From contig NZ_FQWD01000009.1 of assembly GCF_900129565.1 (NCBI RefSeq), positions 36,336 to 100,335 of the forward strand: a DNA stretch of 64,000 nt, in the 5' to 3' direction. The position numbers and the translations under genes were made by a program. This document shows positions 47,204 to 57,119 of the stretch, one piece after another (positions within the stretch are counted from its first letter, which is position 1; every line of letters starts with the position of its first letter). The stretch is from Marisediminitalea aggregata. GTDB lineage: Bacteria > Pseudomonadota > Gammaproteobacteria > Enterobacterales > Alteromonadaceae. Below the pieces are notes generated by a model. The model did no database searches and was not told where the DNA came from. It saw only the letters and a program-made list of their open reading frames with translations.

Positions 47204-47560
47204 ATGGCCCGTATCGCTGGCATTAACATTCCTGAGCACAAGCACGCTGTGATCGCCCTTCAGGCAATCTATGGCGTTGGTCCTACACGTGCGAAAAGCA
47301 TCTGTGCAGGCGCTGGTGTTGCAGAAGATACAAAAATCAAAGAGCTTGACGAAGCAACTATTGAGAAGCTTCGTGAACAAGTGGCGTTATTCACTGTAGA
47401 AGGTGACCTACGTCGTGAAGTTTCTATGAGCATTAAACGTTTGATGGACCTGGGTTGCTTCCGTGGTATTCGCCACCGTCGTAGCTTGCCTCTACGTGGT
47501 CAGCGCACTAAAACTAATGCGCGTACCCGTAAAGGTCCTCGTAAGCCAATTAAGAAGTAA
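47204..47560 (+). CDS. rpsM: 30S ribosomal protein S13 (uS13)
   Basis: 118 residues, the standard size, from the ATG at 47204 ([20 protein letters not shown]) with AGGAG upstream. A GTG three codons earlier is not used. The C-terminal signature [20 protein letters not shown] is intact. It is the first gene of the alpha operon. Confidence 0.97.
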   Translation: MARIAGINIPEHKHAVIALQAIYGVGPTRAKSICAGAGVAEDTKIKELDEATIEKLREQVALFTVEGDLRREVSMSIKRLMDLGCFRGIRHRRSLPLRGQRTKTNARTRKGPRKPIKK

Positions 47561-47575
47561 GCGAGGGGACAAGTT

Positions 47576-47968
47576 ATGGCAAAAGCACCAACTCGTAGCA
47601 CGCGTAAGCGCGCTAAACGTCAGGTTGCAGACGGTATGGCTCATATCCATGCGTCTTTCAACAATACAATTGTGACTATCACTGACCGTCAAGGCAATGC
47701 ATTGGCTTGGGCAACTTCAGGTGGTTCTGGTTTCCGTGGTTCACGTAAATCAACTCCTTTTGCTGCACAGGTTGCTGCTGAGCGTGCTGGCGTTGCCGCA
47801 CAAGAATACGGTCTGAAGAACCTTGAAGTATTCGTTAAAGGTCCAGGTCCAGGCCGTGAGTCTGCGATCCGTGCTCTGAATGCTACAGGCTACAAGATCA
47901 CAAACATTACCGATGTGACCCCTATTCCTCACAACGGTTGTCGTCCACCGAAAAAACGTCGCGTTTAA
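47576..47968 (+). CDS. rpsK: 30S ribosomal protein S11 (uS11)
   Basis: 130 residues. The signature [20 protein letters not shown], with [11 protein letters not shown] at the end, matches S11. It lines the mRNA exit of the 30S platform. It follows rpsM by 15 bases. Confidence 0.97.
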   Translation: MAKAPTRSTRKRAKRQVADGMAHIHASFNNTIVTITDRQGNALAWATSGGSGFRGSRKSTPFAAQVAAERAGVAAQEYGLKNLEVFVKGPGPGRESAIRALNATGYKITNITDVTPIPHNGCRPPKKRRV

Positions 47969-47992
47969 TCGACGGACAGTTGGAGAAAGATC

Positions 47993-48613
47993 ATGGCAAG
48001 ATATTTGGGTCCAAAACTCAAGCTTAGCCGTCGCGAAGGAACAGACCTGTTCCTGAAAAGCGGCGTTCGCGCAATCGATTCTAAGTGTAAAATCGATACA
48101 GCTCCTGGTCAGCATGGTGCCCGTCGTGGCCGTCTGTCTGACTACGGTGTTCAGCTGCGTGAAAAACAAAAAGTCCGTCGTATGTACGGCATTTTGGAAA
48201 AACAATTCCGTAACTACTACAAAGAAGCCGCTCGTCTGAAAGGCAACACTGGTGAAAACCTGTTGCAACTTCTTGAGCAGCGTCTTGATAACGTAGTTTA
48301 TCGTATGGGATTTGCCAGCACTCGTGCGGAAGCGCGTCAGCTGGTTAGCCACAAAGCAATTATGGTTAATGGCCAAGTGGTAAACATTCCATCGTTTAAC
48401 GTTACTGCCGAAGACGTGGTTTCTGTTCGTGAAAAAGCTAAGAAGCAAGCGCGTATTGCGGCTGCTTTGGAACTGGCTGAACAACGTGAGAAGCCAACCT
48501 GGATTGAAGTAGACAGCAACAAAATGGAAGGTACGTTCAAGCGTGTTCCTGAAAGAACAGACTTGTCTGCCGAAATTAACGAACAGTTGATCGTCGAACT
48601 TTACTCTAAGTAA
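47993..48613 (+). CDS. rpsD: 30S ribosomal protein S4 (uS4)
   Basis: 206 residues. The S4 domain is seen in [20 protein letters not shown] followed by [17 protein letters not shown]. In E. coli S4 is the repressor of the alpha operon. There is no zinc-binding Cys cluster at the N-terminus. Confidence 0.97.
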   Translation: MARYLGPKLKLSRREGTDLFLKSGVRAIDSKCKIDTAPGQHGARRGRLSDYGVQLREKQKVRRMYGILEKQFRNYYKEAARLKGNTGENLLQLLEQRLDNVVYRMGFASTRAEARQLVSHKAIMVNGQVVNIPSFNVTAEDVVSVREKAKKQARIAAALELAEQREKPTWIEVDSNKMEGTFKRVPERTDLSAEINEQLIVELYSK

Positions 48614-48635
48614 AGCTAACTAAAGAGGAAGCATT

Positions 48636-49622
48636 GTGGGTTCTGTGACTGAATTCCTTAAACCGAGATTAGTAGAGATCGAAAACGTATCTCCTACTCG
48701 TGCCAAAGTAACTTTGGAACCCCTGGAGCGTGGCTTTGGCCACACTTTAGGTAACGCCTTACGTCGCATCTTGCTGTCGTCTATGCCTGGATGTGCAGTA
48801 ACAGAAGTGGAAATTGATGGCGTACTTCACGAGTACAGCACCAAAGAAGGTGTTCAGGAAGACGTAATTGAAATCTTGTTGAACCTGAAAGGTTTAGCGG
48901 TTCGCTTAGAAGGCAAAAACGAAGCGACGCTAACTCTGGTGAAATCTGGCGCTGGCCCTGTTGTCGCTGGTGATATCCAGCATGATGGTGACGTAGAAAT
49001 CGTTAACCCTGAGCACGTAATTTGTACTTTAACTGGTGAAGCTGAAATCAGCATGCGCATTAAAGTTGAATTGGGCCGTGGTTACGTTCCAGCGTCAACT
49101 CGTCGTTCCTCTGAAGAAGATGATCGTCCAATTGGTCGTTTGTTAGTGGATGCTTCCTATAGCCCTGTAGAGCGTATTGCTTACACCGTAGAATCTGCGC
49201 GTGTTGAGCAGCGTACAGACCTGGACAAGCTGATCATTGATATGGAAACGAATGGTACTTTGGATCCTGAAGAAGCCATTCGTCGTAGTGCAACCATCCT
49301 TGCTGAGCAATTGGATGCGTTTGTTGAACTGCGTGATATCTCTGAGCCAGTACAGAAAGAAGAGAAGCCGGAATTCGATCCGATTCTTCTTCGCCCTGTT
49401 GATGATCTGGAGCTGACAGTACGTTCTGCGAACTGCTTAAAAGCAGAAGCTATCCAGTATATTGGTGACCTGGTTCAGCGTACCGAAGTTGAGTTGCTTA
49501 AGACTCCTAACTTAGGTAAGAAATCGCTAACTGAGATCAAAGATGTTCTAGCATCACGTGGACTTTCTCTGGGCATGCGCCTGGAAAACTGGCCACCTGA
49601 GAGCATCGCTGAAAAAGATTAA
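48636..49622 (+). CDS. rpoA: RNA polymerase alpha subunit
   Basis: 328 residues starting at GTG (48636) with GAGGA six bases ahead. The N-terminal dimerisation domain ([20 protein letters not shown]) and the C-terminal DNA- and activator-binding domain ([40 protein letters not shown]) are complete. Confidence 0.98.
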   Translation: MGSVTEFLKPRLVEIENVSPTRAKVTLEPLERGFGHTLGNALRRILLSSMPGCAVTEVEIDGVLHEYSTKEGVQEDVIEILLNLKGLAVRLEGKNEATLTLVKSGAGPVVAGDIQHDGDVEIVNPEHVICTLTGEAEISMRIKVELGRGYVPASTRRSSEEDDRPIGRLLVDASYSPVERIAYTVESARVEQRTDLDKLIIDMETNGTLDPEEAIRRSATILAEQLDAFVELRDISEPVQKEEKPEFDPILLRPVDDLELTVRSANCLKAEAIQYIGDLVQRTEVELLKTPNLGKKSLTEIKDVLASRGLSLGMRLENWPPESIAEKD

Positions 49623-49661
49623 TCAGGTTTATCGCAAACTGATTTGTAGAAGGATAAAACT

Positions 49662-50063
49662 ATGCGCCATCGTAAGAGTGGTCGTCAGTTGAATCGCAAC
49701 AGCAGCCATCGTCAAGCTATGTTCAAAAACATGGCCGGTTCTTTGGTTAAACACGAAGTGATCAAAACGACGTTACCTAAAGCGAAAGAATTACGTCGCG
49801 TAATCGAGCCTCTAATCACACTGGCTAAGCAAGACAGCGTTGCAAACCGTCGTCTGGCAATGGCCCGCACTGGTGATAAAGAGGTTGTAGGTAAATTGTT
49901 CAACGAGCTTGGCCCGCGTTACGAAGCTCGCCCAGGTGGATACACTCGCATTCTTAAATGTGGTTTCCGCGCCGGCGACAACGCGCCTATGGCTTTCGTA
50001 GAGCTAGTAGACCGCCCAGTTGTAGAAGCTGAAGAAGAAGCAGTAGAAGCAGCTGAAGAGTAA
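49662..50063 (+). CDS. rplQ: 50S ribosomal protein L17 (bL17)
   Basis: 133 residues with the signature [20 protein letters not shown] and an acidic C-terminal tail ([12 protein letters not shown]). It closes the alpha operon and a strong terminator follows. Confidence 0.97.
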   Translation: MRHRKSGRQLNRNSSHRQAMFKNMAGSLVKHEVIKTTLPKAKELRRVIEPLITLAKQDSVANRRLAMARTGDKEVVGKLFNELGPRYEARPGGYTRILKCGFRAGDNAPMAFVELVDRPVVEAEEEAVEAAEE

Positions 50064-50102
50064 GCAATTACTCAAATCGGATACGCCGATTTAATGATAA
50101 AA

Positions 50103-50127
50103 AAACCCGCCTTTTGGCGGGTTTTTT
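50103..50127 (+). terminator. Rho-independent terminator of the alpha operon
   Basis: AAACCCGCC/GGCGGGTTT stem with a 4-base loop and a T tail. Confidence 0.92.
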
Positions 50128-50295
50128 GTTTTTACTGCCATGTCGTCTAGTTGCCTTTATTCAATGATAAAATCAAATTTGAACATAGATGAGATAAAGT
50201 CTATCTGAGACTTTTTCAATATATGATGTTACTATTTCTGGCTGCTACAGCATTGCATCGAAAGCAAATTTTCATTCTAGGTAAGCTTATTATTC
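50128..50295. other. Junction between the alpha operon and the glycan cluster
   Basis: 168 AT-rich bases in which composition drops from the ribosomal block to the low-GC cluster. It must hold the promoter for the cluster, since all eight genes run the same way with short gaps. I see no specific promoter or an attachment site. Confidence 0.4.
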
Positions 50296-51330
50296 ATGGT
50301 TGAATCTACATCTCTTAAACAATTTGGTTTCAATTTTTGTGGACCAATTGTTTATACCTACATTAAGAAAGTATCAGAGTTTCTCGAAGAAAATCCTAAA
50401 CAGGTATACTGTTTGGCAAGAGAAGGGTATCTCTTTAAAGCAGCTATGGAGGCTTATTTACCTAGCTTAGATGCTAACTATTTATTAGTCTCACGAACGT
50501 TTCTTTTTAGAATACTTCTTAGTGATGATCGTTCTTGGTCCTACAGCTTGGGACATGCTTACGATGGGGAGTTATTAACGTTTTTTGTTTCGCGTTATGG
50601 ATTTACGCTTGAGCAGGCTCTTAGCTTTTTAAATACTGAGGAAATACAGGAAACTATTACGTTACCTAAAGATGCACATAAGATAGAAAGAATCCTTGAA
50701 AGGGAGTCGTCTACTATTGAGGGACTTATTAAAGCTACCAGACAAAATTACTTGTCTTATTTATCTGGTATCGGTTTAACGTCAAACACGCTCAATGAAG
50801 CATTGTTATTGGACGTAGGATACTCCGGAACTATTCAAAAGTTACTTTCATTATTATTGGAAAGCGATAGTCATGGAATGTACTTCATAACAACAGATTC
50901 AAACAATGAAGAAGTCGAAGGCCACATTGCTAACCTTAATTACGTTTTCAAGGACAAAGTAAAAATGGGGGGCGGTTACACATTGCTTGATCGCTCTATG
51001 TTCTTAGAGTCGCTTTTCACGTCTCCTGAAGGTCAATTCGTAGATTTACTCGTTGGCCATGATCATAGTTTCATTCCATGCTACGGGAAGAGAAACTACA
51101 CTCAACAGCATTTTGAGAGACTTAATTTGGTTTTCGAAGGCATCATTGAAGCGGTTAAACATTATAAAGCGAATAAAGTTGAATTCTCGTCAAGCGAGAT
51201 TGAGTCACTGTACAGCTTATATGTAAACAAGCGGCACTTATTGCCGCAGGCCAGTTGGGCATTGTTTGAATTTGATGACGCGATTTCCGGGTTCGGAAAT
51301 GTTAACTCGTTACAGTTTTTTGGAATGTAG
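50296..51330 (+). CDS. COG5610-type partner domain protein (HAD-associated, glycan cluster)
   Basis: 344 residues. The front GPIVYTYIKKVSEFLEENPK, the segment VYCLAREGYLFKAAMEAYLP and LLLDVGYSGTIQKLLSLL match the second half of large predicted HAD hydrolases found with surface-glycan glycosyltransferases (COG5610 group). The typical catalytic Asp pair of HAD enzymes is not in this protein. The HAD part is instead fused to the next gene's product, which begins two bases later, so the two probably act together. The reaction is unknown. Confidence 0.6.
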   Translation: MVESTSLKQFGFNFCGPIVYTYIKKVSEFLEENPKQVYCLAREGYLFKAAMEAYLPSLDANYLLVSRTFLFRILLSDDRSWSYSLGHAYDGELLTFFVSRYGFTLEQALSFLNTEEIQETITLPKDAHKIERILERESSTIEGLIKATRQNYLSYLSGIGLTSNTLNEALLLDVGYSGTIQKLLSLLLESDSHGMYFITTDSNNEEVEGHIANLNYVFKDKVKMGGGYTLLDRSMFLESLFTSPEGQFVDLLVGHDHSFIPCYGKRNYTQQHFERLNLVFEGIIEAVKHYKANKVEFSSSEIESLYSLYVNKRHLLPQASWALFEFDDAISGFGNVNSLQFFGM

Positions 51331-51332
51331 AT

Positions 51333-53258
51333 ATGAAGACAAAAATTAAAAAAATCATACGTTCTGCCCAGGCGGGTTCTGAAAAACTATCGAGCCCTTC
51401 TTTAGCGAAAGCTTATAGTTTGGCAAAAAAGAGTGGGCTATTTGATGCGAAGTGGTATCAGGAACACTATGGCAGTTTCATTAGCGAATGGCATGCATTC
51501 AAAGATTATATTTCTAAATCGACGTTTGCTAATGTAAACCCTTCACCAATGTTTGATACCGAAACGTATAACCGTTGTAACATAGATGTTTATCATCAGG
51601 GAATTTCCCCTCTAATACATCATATGTACCATGGTCAATTTGAGGGAAGGACATTTTCAACGGCTATTAATCGTTGGGTTCCAACAGATAATCTGGTACC
51701 TGTAGAAACAGGAACATGGCAAAAGCAAAAGGTCGCACTCGTACTACATATTTTCTACGCAGATTTTGTAGACAAGTTTTATGAATGTATTAAAGCTTTT
51801 CCTACTAAAGTTGATGTTTTTGTTACTGCATCTACAGAGCAAATCGCTAACGCTGCGAAAAACAAGTTTTTAAGTAGTGGTAAGGCTAGCTCAGTTAAAA
51901 CCGCGGTTTGCGAAAATAGAGGACGGAACTTTGGACCATTCTTAGTTCACTTCGCGAAAGAGTTGCTAGAGTATGATCTGATGTGTCATGTTCATTCCAA
52001 AAAGTCACTCTACAGCGGAAGAGAGCAGACACAGTGGTTTGATTATCAAAATCAATTCCTGCTAAAAGATAAGCACGTTGTAACGTCAGTGTTGCGATTA
52101 TTCGATGAACGTCCAGAGCTAGGGATATACTATCCAACTTCGTTTTGGATGATGCCTGCGTGGGTAAATCACTGGACCTGCAACAAACCTTTTGCACAAA
52201 AATATGTAAACAACTGGGAAATAGATATTGATGATAATTTTATAAACTACCCAGTTGGAGGTATGTTCTGGGCTAGGCCTAAAGCATTAGCCCCATTACT
52301 AAAAAGTACTTTTGAATACAGTGACTTTCCTGAAGAGCCTCTACCTAATGATGGCAGTGAGTTACATGCCTTGGAAAGGTTATTAGGATTATTGGCTGAA
52401 AAAGAGGGTTACGAACAGTTCTTTTATTATCCTCCATTAGGCAGGTTTACCAGAGACAAATCTTACATATCTACCAGTTACTATAAGCCGCCTCAGGCAT
52501 TACTTAATGACTTACAGAATTTTCAGGTAGTATCGTTTGATGTGTTCGATACTGTGTTACGCAGAAAATTTACGGAACCTGATTACGCTAAATATTTATT
52601 AGGCAAAGAGCTCACTGATTTAGGATTTTTTGATGGTCCTGACGAATTTGTATCGTTAAGAAATGAAAGCGAGCTCATATGCCGAAAGGAAAGAGACTTT
52701 AAGGGGGATGTTAGCATTGTCGAAGCGTACCAAAAGTTAGCAGAAGTAATGAAGGTGGATGAGATTGTCGCTTTAGATTGGATGAACAAAGAGTTTTTAT
52801 TTGATTTAGAGATGTCCGAGCCAAAAGACGAAATGGTAGAAATTGTTAAGCAGTTGAGTTTAGCTGGCAAAGAAATCTGGTTTATTACTGACATCTATTA
52901 CACAAAACAACAAATTGAAACCATGCTGAAGAAAATTGGCATTGCGATTCCGTACAAGTTGTTTGTAAGTTCAGATTTAAGGAAGAGAAAAGACGCTGGC
53001 ACAATGTGGGAACATATTAAAAAGCTGGTAAATGAAAAAGGGCTATCTTTCATCCACGTTGGCGACAATGTTCGCTCGGATGCTCAAATTTGTGGCGACT
53101 ATGGGTTGCAAAATATTCACATTTTGAATCCTTTAGACAAATGGGCAATTGCTGGATTTGATGAAATCACCAAGTTTAATCAGCCAAATGAAAACGATGT
53201 GCTGAAGTGGGGCGCGCAAATCAGTCACTTTGGTAGATATCCTTTTTTTGGTGAGTAG
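51333..53258 (+). CDS. Rhamnan-synthesis F-type (RgpF) glycosyltransferase domain fused to HAD hydrolase
   Basis: 641 residues in three parts. The first (to about 120) has FDAKWYQEHYGSF and ISPLIHHMYHGQFEGRTF, a repeat seen in many glycosyltransferases. The middle (about 130-380) is the RgpF domain: KVALVLHIFYADFVDKFYE, ENRGRNFGPFLVHFAKELLE, MCHVHSKKS and NYPVGGMFWARPKAL. RgpF proteins extend rhamnose-containing polysaccharides. The last part is a HAD domain with VSFDVFDTVLRRKF (nucleophile), FITDIYYTKQQ and HVGDNVRSDAQICGDYG. The fusion suggests coupled glycosyl and phosphate chemistry. Confidence 0.82.
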   Translation: MKTKIKKIIRSAQAGSEKLSSPSLAKAYSLAKKSGLFDAKWYQEHYGSFISEWHAFKDYISKSTFANVNPSPMFDTETYNRCNIDVYHQGISPLIHHMYHGQFEGRTFSTAINRWVPTDNLVPVETGTWQKQKVALVLHIFYADFVDKFYECIKAFPTKVDVFVTASTEQIANAAKNKFLSSGKASSVKTAVCENRGRNFGPFLVHFAKELLEYDLMCHVHSKKSLYSGREQTQWFDYQNQFLLKDKHVVTSVLRLFDERPELGIYYPTSFWMMPAWVNHWTCNKPFAQKYVNNWEIDIDDNFINYPVGGMFWARPKALAPLLKSTFEYSDFPEEPLPNDGSELHALERLLGLLAEKEGYEQFFYYPPLGRFTRDKSYISTSYYKPPQALLNDLQNFQVVSFDVFDTVLRRKFTEPDYAKYLLGKELTDLGFFDGPDEFVSLRNESELICRKERDFKGDVSIVEAYQKLAEVMKVDEIVALDWMNKEFLFDLEMSEPKDEMVEIVKQLSLAGKEIWFITDIYYTKQQIETMLKKIGIAIPYKLFVSSDLRKRKDAGTMWEHIKKLVNEKGLSFIHVGDNVRSDAQICGDYGLQNIHILNPLDKWAIAGFDEITKFNQPNENDVLKWGAQISHFGRYPFFGE

Positions 53259-53266
53259 CAAAAACT

Positions 53267-54451
53267 ATGAGTAAGGGTAGCCAATGCAATGTAAAAATTA
53301 TAGCCATAGCAAAGGATGAAGGCGCCTACTTGGCTGAATGGATTCATCATCACTTGTATTTTGGATTTAGTGAAATTGAAGTTGTATTAAATAGGACGTC
53401 GGACAGCAGCCTTCAGGTGTTGAAACGCATAAACAAAGAATATCCTCAGGTTAAGTGGAGGTTCGCAGATTTCGTAGATCTTATTCCTGGTAGCGTACAT
53501 AAAAAGCTTCAACATATAGCTTATGGCATGGTACTGAGTGACCTGGTGAATAATCCGACCCTAATTACACATGTAATGCTTATGGATATAGATGAGTTTT
53601 GGGTACCTACAGACCCTACTCTTACAATAGGGGGCTTTGTAGAGAACATTGGAACCGAAAATGCAATTTGCTTTAATTGGCTGAATGACTTACCGGCTAA
53701 AGAAGCTTTCGCAACTATACCTAGTGTACTAGTGGGATCAACTTCAGGTGTGGTAAAAAGTCTATTTCCATTATCCAGAAAAATCAGAGCTATTAGATTA
53801 CACAAACCATTGCTAACTCCTAATAATTACATCAGTGCTGATGGAAAAGAGTTTAAAGAATCTAAAAATGAAGATGAGCATGCGGCTACCGGTTGCTATT
53901 CAGGTGCATTCATTTATCATCGGTTTTACAGATCGGAAACCGAATATGTTTCTTCATTATTTAGGGGAAACCCAGAAGGCAGTGCTTTACCCTATAAAAC
54001 AAATCGCAATGGCCTGCCGGATAGTGAAATAACTGAGTTAAGCTACACTTTTGCAGAAGAAAGATATGTTGCTTATACCTCGTCTTTTGAAGCGTTTATA
54101 CAAGCAACAGGTGTTTCGGAGCCTACAGAATTGTCTAAAGCATTTGTGCTTGAGCGATTCGAAAAGGCGATAAATTCAGTTGAGCAAAACCTTCCGAAAT
54201 ACCACAAGCAGATATTGAAGTTGTTCCGAAATGTGACAGAGCCACGCGTAGCGAATGCTATAAAGCAGTTCCATAACAAACTAATGGTTGACTATGGTAA
54301 CGATGTAGACGCGATTAGGGATCTTGCCATTAGTGTTGAAACCTATTCATTGGCAGAAGCAAGACGAATCATGTTGAAGGCTCGGGAATTAAGGCCGCAT
54401 GGCCCCAGAATTAATGCAAAAATAAATGAGTATAATCAAAAAATTATTTAA
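53267..54451 (+). CDS. Glycosyltransferase (GT92/DUF23-like), tandem copy A
   Basis: 394 residues. The front KIIAIAKDEGAYLAEWIHHH, LYFGFSEIEVVLNRTSDSS and the metal-binding LMDIDEFWVP (Asp-x-Asp) are typical of these GT-A type transferases. The tail from about residue 345 (IRDLAISVETYSLAEARRIM, LKARELRPHGPRINAKINEY) is a TPR-like segment shared with three other cluster proteins. It overlaps the next gene by 26 bases. Donor and acceptor sugars are unknown. Confidence 0.83.
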   Translation: MSKGSQCNVKIIAIAKDEGAYLAEWIHHHLYFGFSEIEVVLNRTSDSSLQVLKRINKEYPQVKWRFADFVDLIPGSVHKKLQHIAYGMVLSDLVNNPTLITHVMLMDIDEFWVPTDPTLTIGGFVENIGTENAICFNWLNDLPAKEAFATIPSVLVGSTSGVVKSLFPLSRKIRAIRLHKPLLTPNNYISADGKEFKESKNEDEHAATGCYSGAFIYHRFYRSETEYVSSLFRGNPEGSALPYKTNRNGLPDSEITELSYTFAEERYVAYTSSFEAFIQATGVSEPTELSKAFVLERFEKAINSVEQNLPKYHKQILKLFRNVTEPRVANAIKQFHNKLMVDYGNDVDAIRDLAISVETYSLAEARRIMLKARELRPHGPRINAKINEYNQKII

Positions 54452-55682
54452 AGCCGGCAATGTATCGACACAAATTGATGGCAGCGGGCACAAACGAGGT
54501 AAGATCAAGCTCGTTGCGATTGCGAAAGATGAAGCCTTCTACTTTCCTGAATGGGTGCATCATCATTTGTATTTTGGGTTTGATGAAATAGACATTTATA
54601 TCAACCGGACTACAGACAACTCCGTCGAGGTATTAGATAGCATTTCGTCAATTTATCCCCAAGTAAGTTGGTTTAGTGCTGATTGGATAGATAAATGCCC
54701 GCAAGACGCGAAAAAACAGATCCAGTTTATCGTCTATAACAAAGTGTGGGACGAAGCTTTAAGAGAAGGCGGATACAGCCACATCTTTTTTCTGGATATT
54801 GATGAGTTCTGGATCCCGAAAAGTTTTGATTTAACCATACATCAGTTCCTAGACAATTATTCACAGTCAGATGTTATATCTTTTGAATGGTTGAATGATT
54901 TAGGCGACTTAAACGCTTTTAGTGAGCTGCCGATAAACATAAAGGGTAATTTGTCGCCATTGGTAAAAACACTATATCCAATCGACACCCCGATTGTAGA
55001 ACTACGACATCACGTTGGGCTATTAGAAAGTAACGCAAAGCATATTCTCGTTGACGGCGCACTTTTTAAACCCAGGCAATCCCTTATTCAAGCCGTCCAT
55101 GAGGACCTGCAAAGCTTGAAGGCTGCTTTTATTTACCATCGGGCTCATCGTTCTATAGAAGAATATATTTCGCTTTTATATCGTGGACGGCCCGGAGAAA
55201 CTTTCCCCTATAAAACGAATAGGCATGGGCTGCCAACACCTGATTCGTGGTATCAGGAAGTAGCATTACCTGAAGATGCTTATTTCCAATACACTGCCAG
55301 TTTAAATAGATTCAAGGAAGAAATTGATTTTAGCAATATCAGCAAAGCCGCTAAACAATTTGTACTCACTCGTTTCAATGAGTCTATGGCAAATTTAAAA
55401 GAATATGTGGCTCAGGATTATCCAGTTATGATGCAAATGTTCAGAGGGGTATTTCATCATGAAGTGGTATCTGTGTTCAGTCAGCAGCGCGCCAGAATGG
55501 TTGAAGAGTCCCCCAGCGATTTTCGCTTAATACGTGACCTTGCCATTGATGCCGCGTCACAGAGTATAGACGAAGCAATCACATTAATGGAAAAAGCGCA
55601 TATCTTGAATCCAACAGGCCCATTAATAAATAAAAAACTGGACGAATTTAAGCGAATCGCGACAAGTCAGCAGGCGAAATAG
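54426..55682 (+). CDS. Glycosyltransferase (GT92/DUF23-like), tandem copy B
   Basis: A paralogue of the preceding gene, 418 residues, with an extra N-terminal segment of about 25 residues. KLVAIAKDEAFYFPEWVHHH, LYFGFDEIDIYINRTTDNS and FFLDIDEFWIPKSF match copy A. The tail IRDLAIDAASQSIDEAITLM, EKAHILNPTGPLINKKLDEF is again the shared module. Its start lies inside copy A, which implies translational coupling or a later start. Confidence 0.83.
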   Translation: MSIIKKLFKAGNVSTQIDGSGHKRGKIKLVAIAKDEAFYFPEWVHHHLYFGFDEIDIYINRTTDNSVEVLDSISSIYPQVSWFSADWIDKCPQDAKKQIQFIVYNKVWDEALREGGYSHIFFLDIDEFWIPKSFDLTIHQFLDNYSQSDVISFEWLNDLGDLNAFSELPINIKGNLSPLVKTLYPIDTPIVELRHHVGLLESNAKHILVDGALFKPRQSLIQAVHEDLQSLKAAFIYHRAHRSIEEYISLLYRGRPGETFPYKTNRHGLPTPDSWYQEVALPEDAYFQYTASLNRFKEEIDFSNISKAAKQFVLTRFNESMANLKEYVAQDYPVMMQMFRGVFHHEVVSVFSQQRARMVEESPSDFRLIRDLAIDAASQSIDEAITLMEKAHILNPTGPLINKKLDEFKRIATSQQAK

Positions 55683-55703
55683 TTCGTTGAGATTTTGACT
55701 ATT

Positions 55704-57032
55704 ATGAACGTAATCTTGCACGTTGGACCAGGTAAAACCGGCTCATCAGCCATCCAAAAGTGGTTAAACGAACATTCAGACACTTTACTGTCGGAAGGTG
55801 TTTTTTATCCCGAACACAGTTTGGATGAAAATGGAGTGAGCTCTGGTAATGCACTTTCTATATTTGAATATGATTCCAAAGGGCAATTGCATTTCTCTGA
55901 ATCGAAGGCGAAATTTCTTTTGGAAAATGCCCGGGCAAAACAATGTCATACATTATTGCTTTCTTCTGAAGCGTTTATCGCCAGGTTTGAACCGGTTTTA
56001 CATTTTTTTGATAGATGCAAAGTTATTTTCTATTTGCGTAACCCAGTAGAGTGCGCGGAATCACTATATAACCAGTCTGTTAAGCGTCATTATAATTGCA
56101 ACACTATACAGGTCCCCTCTGAAGTATCATTTTCCAGATTACTTAAGCTTAGCCAAACTATAAAAAACAAGAAAGATGGTCAGCTATCCGTACGTTTGTA
56201 TGGAGCCCGTTTTTTCAACGGCGGAAATATTATAAGAGACTTTACATCAACTATTGGTTTAACAGCTAATATGGATGGCTATGACAAGCAAATAAATGGC
56301 TCTTATTCATTTCCCGCACTTGAGTTTAAGCGCTGGTTTAATCTTGTGCCGATAAGCGCTGTTCACCATAGGCTGGATAGATTTCTTCAGCAATACTGTG
56401 GTAAGACGGAACAATTTTCACTTTACACTAAAAAGCAGTACGAGGAGTTTAAAGCTCTATCTATAAATGCGCTTGAAGATTTGTTTAAGAATATTGGCGT
56501 AGAAGGCGATAAGCAATTTTTAGAAGAAGTAAAGCAATCATCACAAGCTCCTGTATTTGAGCAAGGACTGGGGAAGGAGTGCTTAACGGATTTAGTTCAA
56601 AAAATAAAAAGCGAAGACAAACATCTTTATTCTGAGCTGAGTCAAATCGCACTTAGTCCGGCTCATCCTGATTTGAGAGACGGGGTCATTGGCAAAGCAT
56701 TTTCAGGCGTAAGAACTCCACTTGGCCGAAAATTAAGACCAGTATCTTTATCCTTTCGTAAAAAGCTTACTGTTACAGATTGTTTTAGTTCTGTACCCGT
56801 TTCTGTTGTGTCAAAAGAACACTTGCAGTGGATAAGAGACAAATTAAAGCTTGCTAACAATATTGATGATGGAATTTTACTCAGGGATTTTGCCTTGTTT
56901 CATGAAGAATTAGGCAACATTGATATGGCATACTATTTTATGCGAGAAGCGCGAAGGTACAGGCCGCATGGTGTTATTATACTTGGTAAGTTAAAGGAGT
57001 ATTCTGACAGCTTATATAGTAAACAGATGTAA
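55704..57032 (+). CDS. Sulfotransferase-like P-loop protein with shared TPR-like tail
   Basis: About 442 residues from the ATG at 55704 (MNVILHVGPGKTGSSAIQKW). The loop GPGKTGSSA near the start is the 5'-phosphosulfate-binding motif of sulfotransferases, and RNPVECAESLYNQSVKRHY fits the 3'-phosphate-binding region. It would move sulfate from PAPS to a glycan. The C-terminal 60 residues (LLRDFALFHEELGNIDMAYY, then FMREARRYRPHGVIILGKLK) carry the shared tail. The TTG at 55695 is rejected as start. Confidence 0.72.
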   Translation: MNVILHVGPGKTGSSAIQKWLNEHSDTLLSEGVFYPEHSLDENGVSSGNALSIFEYDSKGQLHFSESKAKFLLENARAKQCHTLLLSSEAFIARFEPVLHFFDRCKVIFYLRNPVECAESLYNQSVKRHYNCNTIQVPSEVSFSRLLKLSQTIKNKKDGQLSVRLYGARFFNGGNIIRDFTSTIGLTANMDGYDKQINGSYSFPALEFKRWFNLVPISAVHHRLDRFLQQYCGKTEQFSLYTKKQYEEFKALSINALEDLFKNIGVEGDKQFLEEVKQSSQAPVFEQGLGKECLTDLVQKIKSEDKHLYSELSQIALSPAHPDLRDGVIGKAFSGVRTPLGRKLRPVSLSFRKKLTVTDCFSSVPVSVVSKEHLQWIRDKLKLANNIDDGILLRDFALFHEELGNIDMAYYFMREARRYRPHGVIILGKLKEYSDSLYSKQM

Positions 57033-57119
57033 GCTAAGTGCTTAATTGGTATGGCATTCCGCCGTTCCAACACAAGCTGGGCATAGCGCCAATGCGTTTT
57101 TCGATTTTGCAAATTATTA

